A DNA stretch of 64,000 bases from Corynebacterium provencense (GCA_900049755.1 LT160592.1:642282-706281), one strand, 5' to 3'; positions 48,882-58,340 are shown, numbered from the stretch's first letter. Numbers and translations: made by a program. The notes: generated by a model not told the origin, from the sequence alone.

Positions 48882-50765
48882 CTATTCGACCGTGACCGAT
48901 TTGGCCAGGTTACGGGGCTTGTCAATGTCGGTGTTACCACACTGCCGGGCGATCTCGGCGGAGAGGAACTGCAGAGGCACCGTCGACAGCAGCGGCTGCA
49001 GCAGAGTTCCGGACGCCGGGATCTCCAGCAGGAAGTTCGCGTAGGGCCGCACAGACTCGTCGCCCTCCTCGGCGATGACGATCGTCCGCGCGCCCCGTGC
49101 CCGGATCTCCTGGATGTTCGTCACGATCTTCGAGTGCAGGATCTCCCTGCCCTGCGGCGACGGAACCACGACGACGACCGGGAGGTCCTCCTCGATCAGG
49201 GCGATCGGGCCGTGCTTGAGCTCCCCGGCAGGGAAACCCTCCGCGTGGATGTAGGCCAGCTCCTTGAGCTTCAGCGCACCTTCCAGGGCGACCGGATAGC
49301 CGACGTGCCTGCCGAGGAAGAGCATCGTCGGAATAGGTCCGAGCTCCTCGGCAAGCTCGTGGATCTGGCCCTTGAGGCCAAGAACCCGCTCGATCTTCGC
49401 GGGGATCTCCTCCAGCTGGTCGAAGATCGACTCGATCTCGTCCGGGTACTTCGTGCCGCGGGCCTGGGCGAGCGCGAGACCGACAATGTAATTCGCGGCG
49501 ATCTGCGCGAGGAAGGCCTTCGTGGACGCCACGCCGATCTCCGGGCCCGCGTGCGTGTAGAGCACGGCGTCCGACTCCCTCGGAATCTGGGAGCCGTTGG
49601 TGTTGCACACCGCCAGTACCCGGGCTCCCTGGGTCTTCGCGTGCCGCACAGCTTCGAGAGTGTCGGCGGTCTCACCGGACTGGGAGACCGCGACGACGAG
49701 TGTCTGCTTGTCCAGGACCGGATCCCGGTACCGGAACTCGCTGGCGACCTCGATCTCGACAGGTAGTCTCACCCAGTGCTCGATCGCGTACTTCGCCAGC
49801 AGGCCGGAATGGTAGGCGGAACCGCAGGCGACGACGAAGACCTTGTCGACCTGCCGGAGGTCGTCGTCAGAGAGACGCTGCTCGTCGAGAATGACCCGGC
49901 CGTCGACGAAGTGGCCGGCCAGGGTGTCACGGATGGCTGCGGGCTGCTCGAAGATCTCCTTCATCATGAAGGAGTCGAACCCGCCCTTCTCCGCGGCGGC
50001 CAGATCCCAGTCGATGGTGAACGGACGTCCCTCGGCGGGGGTCCCGTCGAAGTCCATCACCCGGTAGGAGTCCCTGGTGATCACGACAACGTTGTCCTGA
50101 CCGAGCTCGACAGCCTGACGGGTGTGCGCGATGAATGCCGCCACATCGGAGCCGAGGAACATCTCGTCGTCGCCGACACCGATGATCAGCGGGGTGGACC
50201 GCCTGCCGGCGATGATCTTCCCCGGCTCATCGACATGGGTAAACAGGAGGGTGAACGCGCCTTCCAGTCGCCTCAGGACCGACAGGGCGGACGCCTCGAA
50301 ATCACCTGCGGTAGGGCCTGCGTTGTATGCCAGCGCCAGGAGATGGGCGGCAACCTCGGAGTCCGTCTCGCTGGTCAGTTCGATACCGGCGGCCTCAATC
50401 TCGGCACGGAGTTCGGCGAAGTTCTCGATGATGCCGTTGTGGACGATCGCGGCCTTGCCGTCGAAAGAGACGTGGGGGTGAGCGTTGACGTCGTTCGGTC
50501 GTCCGTGGGTCGCCCATCGGGTGTGACCGATGCAGGTCGACCCGGCGAACCGGGAACTGTCTCCGCCACCGTCGGCGGCTATCTGGTCCAGCAGGTTCGC
50601 CAACTTGCCGGCCTTCTTCTCCACCACAAGCTCACCGGGTCGGACGACCGCGATCCCTGCGGAGTCGTATCCCCGGTACTCCATCCGCGCCAGTGCGTCC
50701 AGACCGATGTCAAGGGCACTGACGTTGCGTGCCGCGTCTCCGACGTAACCAACGATTCCACACAT
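48882..50765 (-). CDS. glmS: Glutamine-fructose-6-phosphate aminotransferase
   Basis: 627 aa. It makes glucosamine-6-phosphate, the first step to UDP-GlcNAc. The N-terminal Cys nucleophile follows the initiator Met directly (MCGIVGYVG). The glutaminase loop CIGHTRWATHGRPNDVNAHPH is present. Two SIS domains follow (about 300-600) and the ending LAKSVTVE is invariant. A TAGGGT -10 lies 7 nt before ATG 50765, so the mRNA is probably leaderless. GlmM, two steps later, is encoded 3.3 kb away. Confidence 0.96.
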   Translation of the reverse strand: MCGIVGYVGDAARNVSALDIGLDALARMEYRGYDSAGIAVVRPGELVVEKKAGKLANLLDQIAADGGGDSSRFAGSTCIGHTRWATHGRPNDVNAHPHVSFDGKAAIVHNGIIENFAELRAEIEAAGIELTSETDSEVAAHLLALAYNAGPTAGDFEASALSVLRRLEGAFTLLFTHVDEPGKIIAGRRSTPLIIGVGDDEMFLGSDVAAFIAHTRQAVELGQDNVVVITRDSYRVMDFDGTPAEGRPFTIDWDLAAAEKGGFDSFMMKEIFEQPAAIRDTLAGHFVDGRVILDEQRLSDDDLRQVDKVFVVACGSAYHSGLLAKYAIEHWVRLPVEIEVASEFRYRDPVLDKQTLVVAVSQSGETADTLEAVRHAKTQGARVLAVCNTNGSQIPRESDAVLYTHAGPEIGVASTKAFLAQIAANYIVGLALAQARGTKYPDEIESIFDQLEEIPAKIERVLGLKGQIHELAEELGPIPTMLFLGRHVGYPVALEGALKLKELAYIHAEGFPAGELKHGPIALIEEDLPVVVVVPSPQGREILHSKIVTNIQEIRARGARTIVIAEEGDESVRPYANFLLEIPASGTLLQPLLSTVPLQFLSAEIARQCGNTDIDKPRNLAKSVTVE

Positions 50766-51019
50766 GCGCACTACCCTACCGAGAGCGACGCCGCGGGGTT
50801 ACTCCGGTGTGCCCGGAGACGTCCCGACCACAGTGCACCACCGTCACAGAAGGTCGGTGGGCGCTGTCCGGCCCGGGCGGGGGAGGTACGGAGCAGAGAG
50901 CGGGGACGCCCGGGGCGGGGGAAGTCGTCGGCGTCGGCCGGGCTGACGCTGAACGAAAGCCGGGGAATACCGCCGCAGGTCGCAGCGATCCCGGGTTGCC
51001 GCAGGACCGGCAGGGGCCT

Positions 51020-51039
51020 GTTCCCCTACTATTGGGAAC
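51020..51039 (+). promoter_or_regulatory. Palindrome over the promoter of the 51040 hydrolase gene
   Basis: GTTCCC (51020-51025) and GGGAAC (51034-51039) form a 6-bp inverted repeat around TACTAT (51027-51032), a -10. The GTG start is 7 nt after the -10, so the mRNA is likely leaderless and the palindrome could be an operator. Confidence 0.5.
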
Positions 51040-51984
51040 GTGGCTGTCAAAGTGAAGAATCTCGTCGATCAACTGGGCAGACCGGGCCCCTACGATGTGA
51101 AAGTGGGTGACCTGGGTGTGACCGGCTTGCCCGGCAGGATCTACGTGCCGGTGGAGGGTTCCGGTGGCGCAGGCCGTGTCGGACGCCGTGGCCGTATCTC
51201 TGTTCCGGGTCTGGTATTCGGACATGACTGGTGCACCGGGGTGGACGCCTACCATGTGACACTTCGTCATCTCGCCAGCTGGGGTATTGCGGTCGCTGCC
51301 CCGGACACAGAGACCGGTTTCGTCACCGACCACGCCGGTTTCGCTGCAGACCTTGAGTCCTCACTGCAGGTACTCACCGGGGTGAAGTTCGGGTCGGGCA
51401 CCACTGTCACAGACCCGGACCGCCTGTACCTGGCCGGACACGGCATGGGGGCCGGGGCTGCTGTGCTCACCGCAGCAGGACGGGCGCCTGCCGGGCAGGA
51501 CCGGCAGAACAGACCGTCCCTGCGGGGTGTGATCGCGGTGTACCCGTCGGACACCACCCCGAGCTGTTACGGGGCAGCCCGCAGGGTGGAGACACCGGGA
51601 CTGGTGCTCGACGCCGGACGCCCCGGAACCGTTCCCGCCGGAAACGCCTCCCGTCTTGCTGCGAACTGGCGGGGTCCGGTGGTCTACCGCCGCATCCTCA
51701 AGGGTTCCCCCGCCGGTTTCAGCGAACCGATCCTCCGCAAGGCACTCCTGGGTGGAGCCGGCCCGGAGTTCGGAGTGCAGGATCTCCTGAGAGCACTCAT
51801 GGTCGGATTCATCACCGGTGACGGTGCCCTGGACTCCTCGTTGTCCCGTGACTGCGCCACATTCCACGACCCGGAGACCGCTGTCAAGGGCACGGCCACC
51901 GCAACGCGCAGAGAATTGTTCGAGTCTCTGCCGGAATTCGGCGATCCGGTGGACAAACTGCAGCAGGCGCTCCTGAAGCTCTGA
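51040..51984 (+). CDS. Alpha/beta hydrolase (dienelactone hydrolase-like)
   Basis: 314-aa cytosolic alpha/beta hydrolase. The oxyanion region is GLVFGHDWCTGVD, and the nucleophile position reads LAGHGMGAGAAV, where Gly-His-Gly-Met-Gly replaces the usual GxSxG. The nucleophile Ser is thus missing, which puts catalysis in doubt. Position between glmS and glmM corresponds to Rv3438 in M. tuberculosis. Function is unknown. Confidence 0.75.
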   Translation: MAVKVKNLVDQLGRPGPYDVKVGDLGVTGLPGRIYVPVEGSGGAGRVGRRGRISVPGLVFGHDWCTGVDAYHVTLRHLASWGIAVAAPDTETGFVTDHAGFAADLESSLQVLTGVKFGSGTTVTDPDRLYLAGHGMGAGAAVLTAAGRAPAGQDRQNRPSLRGVIAVYPSDTTPSCYGAARRVETPGLVLDAGRPGTVPAGNASRLAANWRGPVVYRRILKGSPAGFSEPILRKALLGGAGPEFGVQDLLRALMVGFITGDGALDSSLSRDCATFHDPETAVKGTATATRRELFESLPEFGDPVDKLQQALLKL

Positions 51985-52115
51985 CCGTCAACGCCGGGAA
52001 TACGGACACCGTCGATCCGACGTACGTCCACCTGTTGACGTGTAGCCGTCTCCGCAGTCGCCTCCGGATGACGGGTCAGCCCACCAGGCACAGCCCGTTT
52101 TCCGGGCACCGGGTC

Positions 52116-52445
52116 CTATCTTCCTCCCTCGTTGAAGATCTCAGGGCCTGACAACGTTCTGCCACCACGCGGCCGCAGCTGCCCCCGGTTTCCGCTGACA
52201 TCATGAAGCACAGCCCGCCCGGCCCCCGGCAATTTTTCCTGTTCGTCGACGGCGGTCTCGGCGCTGACCTGCTCCGCCAGTTTCTGCAGTATCTCCGTCT
52301 GTGCACGGAACGCGGCGAGGAACTCCTCGCTGAGTGCGTGTACCGACCCCATGTACTTCTCCACGGCGCGACGGTGACTGTCCGTGAGCTCTGCCCCGTG
52401 ACTCTGCCTCTGTTCACTGCGGTACCACGCCGTCCCACTCACCAT
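52116..52445 (-). CDS. Uncharacterised 109-aa protein, last of a three-gene operon
   Basis: Not recognised. The middle part (about 20-70, SHRRAVEKYMGSVHALSEEFLAAFRAQTEILQKLAEQVS) is strongly helical and could form a coiled coil; the C-terminal third is Gly/Arg-rich. The ATG at 52445 overlaps the end of the Cys-rich gene by 7 bp, so translation is coupled. No signal peptide or membrane segment. Confidence 0.6.
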   Translation of the reverse strand: MVSGTAWYRSEQRQSHGAELTDSHRRAVEKYMGSVHALSEEFLAAFRAQTEILQKLAEQVSAETAVDEQEKLPGAGRAVLHDVSGNRGQLRPRGGRTLSGPEIFNEGGR

Positions 52446-53635
52446 TCACCTGCCGTCTCCGGGGCTTCCGCCTGCACCCCGTCAGCGGTGACCCACACAT
52501 CCGGACTCCAGCTCTCTCCCGCTCCGACGCTGCTGTCCTGCATCGACTCGTCCCTGCCCGGTTCTCCGTTCCCACCGGCCGCGTCGGCTCCCCCGACGCC
52601 TCCCCCGTCGCCTCCGGGCTCCACCCCTGCAGAGAGGACAGCCGGAACCTCCTGGGAAGGTGTGCGTCCGGTCTTGTCGAACCCCTCGACGGGGTCCACG
52701 CTGCCTGTCCCACCCGTGTCCGGAGACGGTGACCCGCTCTCTGAGGTCCCGGTACCGCCCCGTTCCGACGGCTCCGATTGCTCTGACTGCTCTGGCACCC
52801 CGGCATCACCAGGGGTGGGTTGGACCGGTACCTCCGAACAGGTGGCGACCGTGTCATCCTGTTCGTCCCCGCACATCCCGCCTGCACCGTCATTGCCGTC
52901 GGTGCCGTCGGTGCCGTCGGTGCACTCTGCGACGGTGGTGCCGCAGATGTCAGCATCACCCTGTTCCCCAGGTTGCGGGCATTTTTCGGGCGCACAGGCC
53001 TCGTGCTCCGGAACCGGGCAGACCGCCTCCGCTGCGGAGCTGCAGTCACCCGCCGTAATCTCTACGACAGCCTCAAGACTGCAGTTGCGTTGCTCCAGCA
53101 GTCCGGTCACCGTGTCCACGGCACCCCTGGCAAGCTCTCCCGCCAGTTCGCAGGACAGTGGTCCCCCTGCAACCGAACCCGTGCCGGAGACTGCGCCGGA
53201 CACGGAACCGATCAGCCCGCACACATTGTCCACCAGAACAGCAACGGCATCCGCGCATCCCGTGGTGATCTGTTCCATCGAAGCGCCGCAGCTCGCCAAC
53301 GAACCGGCAACTCCCTGCCACGCCTGATCGACTGTCGCGAGAACATCGCCGGTCCGGCACAACTGTCGGCAGGGTTCCCCCCCTGCTATCCCCTTCACGG
53401 CATCGGCAGCCTCGGTGACGAGCCCGCTGACCCCACAGTCACCGACGGCTCCCGCCTGCAGGGCCAGGTCAACGGTCCCTGACGCACTCCCTGACAGGGT
53501 GAGCGTGTCGAGCCCCCTCGTGTACTCGGAAACCTCACACATCCGATGAACCTGGGACTGTGGACACCCCGTGGCCGCCGCTGTAGCAGCCAGACTGCCC
53601 AGAGCGGTGTCGATACGCTGCTGCGCTGTGCTCAC
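52439..53635 (-). CDS. Cys-rich, low-complexity-tailed protein (Rv3439c position)
   Basis: 398 aa. The N-terminal 230 residues contain 18 Cys, an even number, in a helical, Gly/Ala/Val-rich context. Repeats of the kind GTDGTDGNDG follow, then a Ser/Glu/Pro/Gly-rich tail without Cys. There is no Sec signal peptide. The clustered Cys suggest disulfides and thus export, perhaps by a type VII route together with the upstream small protein, but this is inference. The gene overlaps its upstream neighbour by GTGA. It has the same position between glmM and glmS as Rv3439c. Confidence 0.7.
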   Translation of the reverse strand: MSTAQQRIDTALGSLAATAAATGCPQSQVHRMCEVSEYTRGLDTLTLSGSASGTVDLALQAGAVGDCGVSGLVTEAADAVKGIAGGEPCRQLCRTGDVLATVDQAWQGVAGSLASCGASMEQITTGCADAVAVLVDNVCGLIGSVSGAVSGTGSVAGGPLSCELAGELARGAVDTVTGLLEQRNCSLEAVVEITAGDCSSAAEAVCPVPEHEACAPEKCPQPGEQGDADICGTTVAECTDGTDGTDGNDGAGGMCGDEQDDTVATCSEVPVQPTPGDAGVPEQSEQSEPSERGGTGTSESGSPSPDTGGTGSVDPVEGFDKTGRTPSQEVPAVLSAGVEPGGDGGGVGGADAAGGNGEPGRDESMQDSSVGAGESWSPDVWVTADGVQAEAPETAGEW

Positions 53636-53952
53636 CGGAGGCCACCTCCACCGCGACCGCTCGCGGCGACGGCAGCGGAGGAGGCGTCATCTGCTGCCGA
53701 TATCTGGGCCAGGGAACGGTCCACCGATTCCAGCATCCGGCCCAGGAGTGCAAGCAACCTGCGCCTCTCCTCCTGCACTGCTCCGACAGCCGCGAAAACT
53801 GTCGCCTGACGCTCTGCAAGACCGGTTCCGAACACCCCCGGGGGAATATCCGGGGAGCGGCCACCCGCTTCCGCCAGCCTCAGCGCCACCGCATCAGCGG
53901 CGGCCGCGACAGCTCTCCTCCCTCTGTCCGAATCGACATACATTCTGTCCAC
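53632..53952 (-). CDS. Small helical protein resembling ESX-associated (EspC/DUF2580-like) proteins
   Basis: 106-aa, mostly helical protein with Ala-rich N-terminal helix (RAVAAAADAVALRLAEA) and a long second helix (QATVFAAVGAVQEERRRLLALLGRMLESVDRSLAQIS, described in part). The C-terminus is Ser/Gly-rich. This hairpin layout resembles type VII secretion-associated proteins. GTG 53952 is chosen because GGAGGAGGGAG precedes it; ATG 53973 lacks such a site. First of a three-gene operon, in the Rv3440c position. Confidence 0.6.
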   Translation of the reverse strand: MDRMYVDSDRGRRAVAAAADAVALRLAEAGGRSPDIPPGVFGTGLAERQATVFAAVGAVQEERRRLLALLGRMLESVDRSLAQISAADDASSAAVAASGRGGGGLR

Positions 53953-54077
53953 GGGTCTCCCTCCTCCAGTCATGTCCCGGCGGCGTCCGGCTCACCCCTG
54001 TTAGACTCCGCGGAAGACCTGCGGGTTCCCTCGGCGTCCCCACCCGGATTCCGGAACTCCCGGGAGACCGTGGCCGG

Positions 54078-55424
54078 TCACCCCTCCGATATCACCACGG
54101 CAGCGAGGCCACCTGCCACACGCTTGGCTTCGGCTGCCGTTGTCGCCTCGACCATCACCCGGTAGACCTGCTCCGTTCCACTGGGACGCAGCAGCACCCT
54201 TCCCGAGTCCCCCAGTTCCTTCTCCGCCGCGGCGACCGCGTCAGCGACAACCGGGGAGGAGTGAATCTTCTCCTTGTCCTCGACCGGAACATTGACGAGG
54301 GTCTGCGGAAGCACGGTCATCACAGACGCCAGTTCTTTCAGGGATTCCCCGGTCTCCGCCATGCGCGCCATGATCGACAGCCCCGTGAGGGTCCCGTCCC
54401 CGGTTGTACCGTGGGCCGGGATGACGACGTGACCCGACTGCTCTCCACCGAGAGAAAGGTCGTGGGCATTGAGTTCGGCGAGAACGTAACGATCACCCAC
54501 CCTTGTCCTCCTCAGTGCGATGCCGTGTTCCTTCATCGCCAGGGCGAGCCCGAGGTTGGACATGACCGTGGCGACAAGGGTGTTCTTCCGAAGCTCCCCC
54601 TCCTCTTTCATCGCTACAGCGAGGATCGCCATGATCTGGTCACCGTCGACGACGTTGCCCTCGGAATCGACCGCCAGGCAACGGTCGGCGTCACCGTCAT
54701 GGGCCAGACCCAGATCCGCATGGTTCTCCAGAACTGCGGTGCGGAGTACGTCGATGTGCGTGGAACCGCAGTTGTCGTTGATGTTGTAGGAGTTCGGATG
54801 ATTGTGGATCGCGACCACGTCCGCCCCTGCCTGTGCATAGGCCTTCGGAGCAGCATCACTGGCAGCACCGTTGGCACAGTCGACGACCACCCTGATCCCG
54901 TCGAGGGGGGCGGGCACAGACGAGGCGAGATGGAACAGGTAGCGCTCCAGACCGTCCCCGGACTCCTCGATGATCCGCCCGATCCCCGCACCTGTCGGAC
55001 CGGTCTCCGGCAGCTCCAGCATCGCTGCCTCAATCTCGTCCTCGACGGTGTCGTCAAGTTTCAGCCCACCTGCCGCGAAGAACTTGATCCCGTTGTCGGG
55101 CATCGGGTTGTGGGAGGCGGAGATCATCACACCCATGTCTGCCCCGTAGTCGTCTGTGAGGAAAGCGACCGCCGGAGTCGGGAGCACGCCGACATCGAGG
55201 ACGTCCACCCCCTGTGACGCCATACCTGCGGACAGTGCCGACGCCAGCATTTCGCCTGATGCCCGAGGGTCCCTGCCGATCACGGCCACCGGTCGGCGCT
55301 GTGAATTCGGGGAGGTCTCGGTGAGTACCCGCGCTGCCGCCGCCCCCAGCCGTAGTGCGAGTGTTGCGGTCAGGGTCCGGTTGGCCAGACCGCGTACCCC
55401 GTCAGTTCCGAAGAGTCTGCTCAT
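54078..55424 (-). CDS. glmM: Phosphoglucosamine mutase
   Basis: 448 aa. It converts glucosamine-6-phosphate to glucosamine-1-phosphate for UDP-GlcNAc. The phosphoserine is S104 in MISASHNP, the metal loop is [12 protein letters not shown], the sugar loop GEQSGHVV, and the phosphate loop [15 protein letters not shown] 55424 begins the invariant [15 protein letters not shown]. Confidence 0.96.
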   Translation of the reverse strand: MSRLFGTDGVRGLANRTLTATLALRLGAAAARVLTETSPNSQRRPVAVIGRDPRASGEMLASALSAGMASQGVDVLDVGVLPTPAVAFLTDDYGADMGVMISASHNPMPDNGIKFFAAGGLKLDDTVEDEIEAAMLELPETGPTGAGIGRIIEESGDGLERYLFHLASSVPAPLDGIRVVVDCANGAASDAAPKAYAQAGADVVAIHNHPNSYNINDNCGSTHIDVLRTAVLENHADLGLAHDGDADRCLAVDSEGNVVDGDQIMAILAVAMKEEGELRKNTLVATVMSNLGLALAMKEHGIALRRTRVGDRYVLAELNAHDLSLGGEQSGHVVIPAHGTTGDGTLTGLSIMARMAETGESLKELASVMTVLPQTLVNVPVEDKEKIHSSPVVADAVAAAEKELGDSGRVLLRPSGTEQVYRVMVEATTAAEAKRVAGGLAAVVISEG

Positions 55425-55575
55425 GGGCAGCAAGTCTAGTGGGTCCGAAGCCGTTGACTGTGTTCCGGGACAGGCCGACAGGACAGGAGTCTCCTCCGGG
55501 TGACGGCGTTCACACCCGTGGCGCCGGGCAGTTCCGCCGACCGGAGCCGCCGTACATGGGCAGTGCAGGACCATT

Positions 55576-55628
55576 GGAAAAAGCAACGCCGTCCCGGTTC
55601 CGGACACATGGTCCGGTGCGGGACGGCG
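55576..55628 (-). terminator. Rho-independent terminator of rplM-rpsI
   Basis: Outer stem CGCCGTCCCG/CGGGACGGCG (55587-55596 with 55619-55628) with a nested CCGGAC/GTCCGG. On the minus strand it is followed by TTGCTTTTTCC. It ends the operon in the 274-bp gap before glmM. Confidence 0.88.
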
Positions 55629-55698
55629 TAAGTGCGGTGGCAGTTCCGGAGAACCGGACCACCGCGAACAGCCGGTACGGGGCACAGGCCCCGCCCAG

Positions 55699-56211
55699 TC
55701 AGCGCTTCGAGTACTGGGGAGCGCGACGGGCCTTGTGCAGACCAGCCTTCTTGCGCTCGACGGCACGGGCGTCACGGGTGAGGAAGCCGGCCTTCTTCAG
55801 GGCAGCCCGCTCCTCCGGGTTGTACTTGTTCAGGGCACGGGCGATGGCCAGACGCATGGCGCCCGCCTGACCGGAGGGTCCGCCACCCTTGAGGTTGACC
55901 TGGAAGTCGAACTGGTTCTCACGGTCCAGGAGGACCAGAGGAGCCTTGATCAGCTGCTGGTGCAGCTTGTTCGGGAAGTAGTCCTCCAGGGTACGGCCGT
56001 TGCAGGTGAACTGGCCGGAACCGGCGACCATGCGGACGCGGACGACTGCTTCCTTGCGGCGGCCGACAGTCTGGATCGGGCCTTCGTAGAGGTCGGCGAC
56101 GACCGGAGCGGCCTCGTCGAACTCCTCGACCTCGGCGACGGAGTCACCGATGGTGGCGACGAACTCCTCGCTCACGGCTTCAGCGGCCTCGTAGTTCTCG
56201 TTGTCGCTCAC
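55699..56211 (-). CDS. rpsI: 30S ribosomal protein S9
   Basis: 170 aa with an acidic N-terminal extension of about 40 residues, usual in Actinobacteria. The S9 core starts at [21 protein letters not shown], includes [19 protein letters not shown] and ends in the invariant RRAPQYSKR. The start overlaps the rplM stop by ATGA. Confidence 0.97.
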   Translation of the reverse strand: MSDNENYEAAEAVSEEFVATIGDSVAEVEEFDEAAPVVADLYEGPIQTVGRRKEAVVRVRMVAGSGQFTCNGRTLEDYFPNKLHQQLIKAPLVLLDRENQFDFQVNLKGGGPSGQAGAMRLAIARALNKYNPEERAALKKAGFLTRDARAVERKKAGLHKARRAPQYSKR

Positions 56212-56651
56212 TGGGCCACCTTCTTGATCTCGTAGGTCTCGGGCTGCTGAGCGGCGAACGGGTGCTCTGCACCCGCGTACACGCGCAGCTTCTTCACGGA
56301 CTGGCGGGAGAGACGGTTGTGCGGCATCATGCCGGTGATCGCCTCTGCCACGACACGCTCCGGGTGCAGCTCCAGGGAGCGACCCAGGGACATGGTCTTC
56401 AGTCCGCCCGGGTATCCGGAGTGGCGGTAACGGAACTCACGGTCACGCTTGTTGGCCGAGATGGCGACCTTGTCGGCGTTGATGATGATCACATTGTCGC
56501 CGCAGTCGGTGTTCGGGGCGTAGATGGCCTTGCCCTTGCCGCGCAGCAGGTTCGCTGCATGGGTGGCGAGACGACCCAGAACCACGTCAGTGGCGTCGAT
56601 GACATACCACTTACGGGTGATGTCACCGCTCTTCGGGTGGAAAGTAGTCAC
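56208..56651 (-). CDS. rplM: 50S ribosomal protein L13
   Basis: 147 aa, standard length. Family motifs [38 protein letters not shown] and [11 protein letters not shown] are intact. First gene of the rplM-rpsI operon. ATG 56651 follows GGAG. Confidence 0.97.
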   Translation of the reverse strand: MTTFHPKSGDITRKWYVIDATDVVLGRLATHAANLLRGKGKAIYAPNTDCGDNVIIINADKVAISANKRDREFRYRHSGYPGGLKTMSLGRSLELHPERVVAEAITGMMPHNRLSRQSVKKLRVYAGAEHPFAAQQPETYEIKKVAQ

Positions 56652-56831
56652 ATGGACTCCTTGTTCTTCGTGGAGCTGCCGGCCCTGCCCTGACCGGGTG
56701 CGCCCCGGTCACGTCCGCGGCGGCCGGTTGGGACCCGCGGACCGGCCACACGAGTGCACGTCATGACGCGCACCGGTGTGACCGCAACCCTGGAAATGGT
56801 ACCGGAGCTGCCGTTGAGGCCCAAATTCCGG

Positions 56832-57113
56832 TCAGGCCCAGCTGTTCGCCGCGCTTGTGTTGATCTGACTCATCCGCGAGTTGGCGTCCTCAACTGCCCT
56901 CGCCACAGACTGCAGCACCGTGTTGAGTTCCGCGGCCGCGTTGTCCCACCTGCGTTGGGCGTCCTGGTATGCGGCGGAGGATTCCCCCTCCCATTCCGCA
57001 GTCATCGGCGCAATATCTGATTTGAGCTGGTCAAGTGTGCTGTTGATGTTGCTGCTCGTGGTGCGGATGTCCACCGACGCCTGAGCGATGGTTGCGAAAT
57101 TGTACTGGGACTT
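56832..57113 (-). pseudogene. EsxT-like WXG100 gene lacking its start codon
   Basis: 93 codons from the position of the expected start. The sequence SQYNFATIAQASVDIRTT continues into a WXG-type turn EWEGESSAAYQ (about residue 40) and the second helix. It resembles M. tuberculosis EsxT, which lies at the same place upstream of rplM. The expected ATG before TCC-CAG-TAC reads AAG (57113-57111). Upstream sequence is unlike a chromosomal leader. The first usable start is GTG 57074, which would drop 13 residues of helix 1. The break point coincides with the edge of the prophage. Confidence 0.6.
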
Positions 57114-57235
57114 ATTGTTGTCGCAGGTCGCGGTTCCGCCGCAGGTCAGAGTGCCGCGCGGTGGGCGTGTGGGGCGTGCTGAGCGTGCTGGGCGCGACGC
57201 CGTGCGGGATATTTGCGGGATGGGAGACGAGAAGA

Positions 57236-57265
57236 GGCCCCCACCGTCCGGGGACAGTGGGGGCC
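57236..57265. terminator. Hairpin H1 flanking the plus-strand phage unit
   Basis: GGCCCCCAC (57236-57244) with GTGGGGGCC (57257-57265). The loop contains GTCCGGGGAC, itself a palindrome. On the minus strand it is followed by TCTTCTC. The same loop recurs in H2 at 58319. Confidence 0.6.
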
Positions 57266-57400
57266 GTGTGGGGAGCGTCAGGGGGGGGTGCGCCGGTCAC
57301 AGATCAGGGTCCCGGCGGCGCTCAACCCACGGGATCATCGTAGCGGGAGGGCGGGGTGCGGGGGTGTGACAAACGCCACAAAGAATCTTCACTACTACAG

Positions 57401-57429
57401 TTGCTGAAGTACCGCACCCCCTGTAGCAT
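57401..57429 (+). promoter_or_regulatory. Promoter of the plus-strand phage unit
   Basis: TTGCTG (57401-57406), 17 bp, TAGCAT (57424-57429). Transcription would start near 57435, 43 nt before the first gene. Confidence 0.6.
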
Positions 57430-57477
57430 ATGGGTATCAGCAAGAGAGAGGGAAAGACCCTCCCGAGAAAGGACACC

Positions 57478-57810
57478 ATGGCACACTCCATCCCCACCCC
57501 CACTGAGACCGTCGTGCTCGCCGCCTACCGCCTGGTCAATGCCCGACGTGCCCTCGATGAGGCGACCACTGCCGCCGCTGCAGCGAAGGCGGACCCCGCC
57601 CTGTCCACTGCCGAGAAGGTGGACGCCGTCCACCGGCGCACCGTCGCCGAGTCCGACTGGGAGGACGCCCACGGCTGCTACTGGCAGGCCACCGCCCGCG
57701 AAGACATCGATCCGGACATCCTCGCCGACCTCGACACGGCCGTCCGGAATCCGGAGCGCCCACGACTGCTCACCGCTGCCGCCAAGGCCGCCCGTCAGGC
57801 GGTGGCATGA
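57478..57810 (+). CDS. Uncharacterised 110-aa phage protein
   Basis: Not recognised. Helical, Ala-rich and acidic (VNARRALDEATTAAAAAKAD, VDAVHRRTVAESDWEDAHG). ATG 57478 follows AAAGGAC. The stop overlaps the next start by ATGA, so the two genes are coupled. Transcription opposes the late phage genes, which suggests lysogenic or accessory expression. Confidence 0.65.
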   Translation: MAHSIPTPTETVVLAAYRLVNARRALDEATTAAAAAKADPALSTAEKVDAVHRRTVAESDWEDAHGCYWQATAREDIDPDILADLDTAVRNPERPRLLTAAAKAARQAVA

Positions 57811-58340
57811 TGACCGACCTGCCCCTCGACCTGGACCTCATGCCCGACACCATCGCCGACCGGGACGACATCGAGCCGAAGATCCGCGAAGCACTGGCGG
57901 ACGCCCCGGCGCACACCACGGTGGACCTGCCCGGGCTGACCCTCACCCTCGACTACTGCTCCTACCCTGACGGCACACCGATCTGGGACAAGCCCCTCAA
58001 CGGCAAGCTGGGAGGGGTGCGGGCCACCCGCGCCGACGGGGAGGTCCTGGACCTGTCCATCGACGGGCAGACCTGGGACGAGCTTGCCGACGCCCTGGTG
58101 ACTTTCATGGAGGAGTGGCCGGCCATCCTCGGCTCACGGCTCACCGTCGCACGGGACGCTGCGAGACGCCGGAAGCGGCTCACTGACGAGCTGAATCTCG
58201 CCAAGGCTGCGGAGCGTGAGGCGGTCATCGCCGCACACAAAGCAGGTGCGACCGGGTACAGGCTGGCGAAGATCACCGGCATGTCGCAGGCGACCATAGG
58301 CACATGGACGCGAAAAAAGGCCCCCCAGTCCGGGGACTAG
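57807..58340 (+). CDS. Phage protein with C-terminal helix-turn-helix
   Basis: 177 aa. The N-terminal 110 residues are acidic and not recognised (VDLPGLTLTLDYCSYPDGTPIWDKPL). After a basic coiled-coil-like helix (RRRKRLTDELNLAKAAEREAV) comes a resolvase-type helix-turn-helix (HKAGATGYRLAKITGMSQATIGTW, about 148-171, described in part). It could regulate its own operon. The stop lies inside the H2 hairpin. Confidence 0.65.
   Translation: MMTDLPLDLDLMPDTIADRDDIEPKIREALADAPAHTTVDLPGLTLTLDYCSYPDGTPIWDKPLNGKLGGVRATRADGEVLDLSIDGQTWDELADALVTFMEEWPAILGSRLTVARDAARRRKRLTDELNLAKAAEREAVIAAHKAGATGYRLAKITGMSQATIGTWTRKKAPQSGD

Larger units (their letters stand above)
57114..57477. other. Non-coding prophage edge
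   Basis: 364 bp without a supported gene. It holds the GGCCCCCAC hairpin at 57236 and the promoter at 57401. Frames through it are short and lack ribosome sites. Confidence 0.5.
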
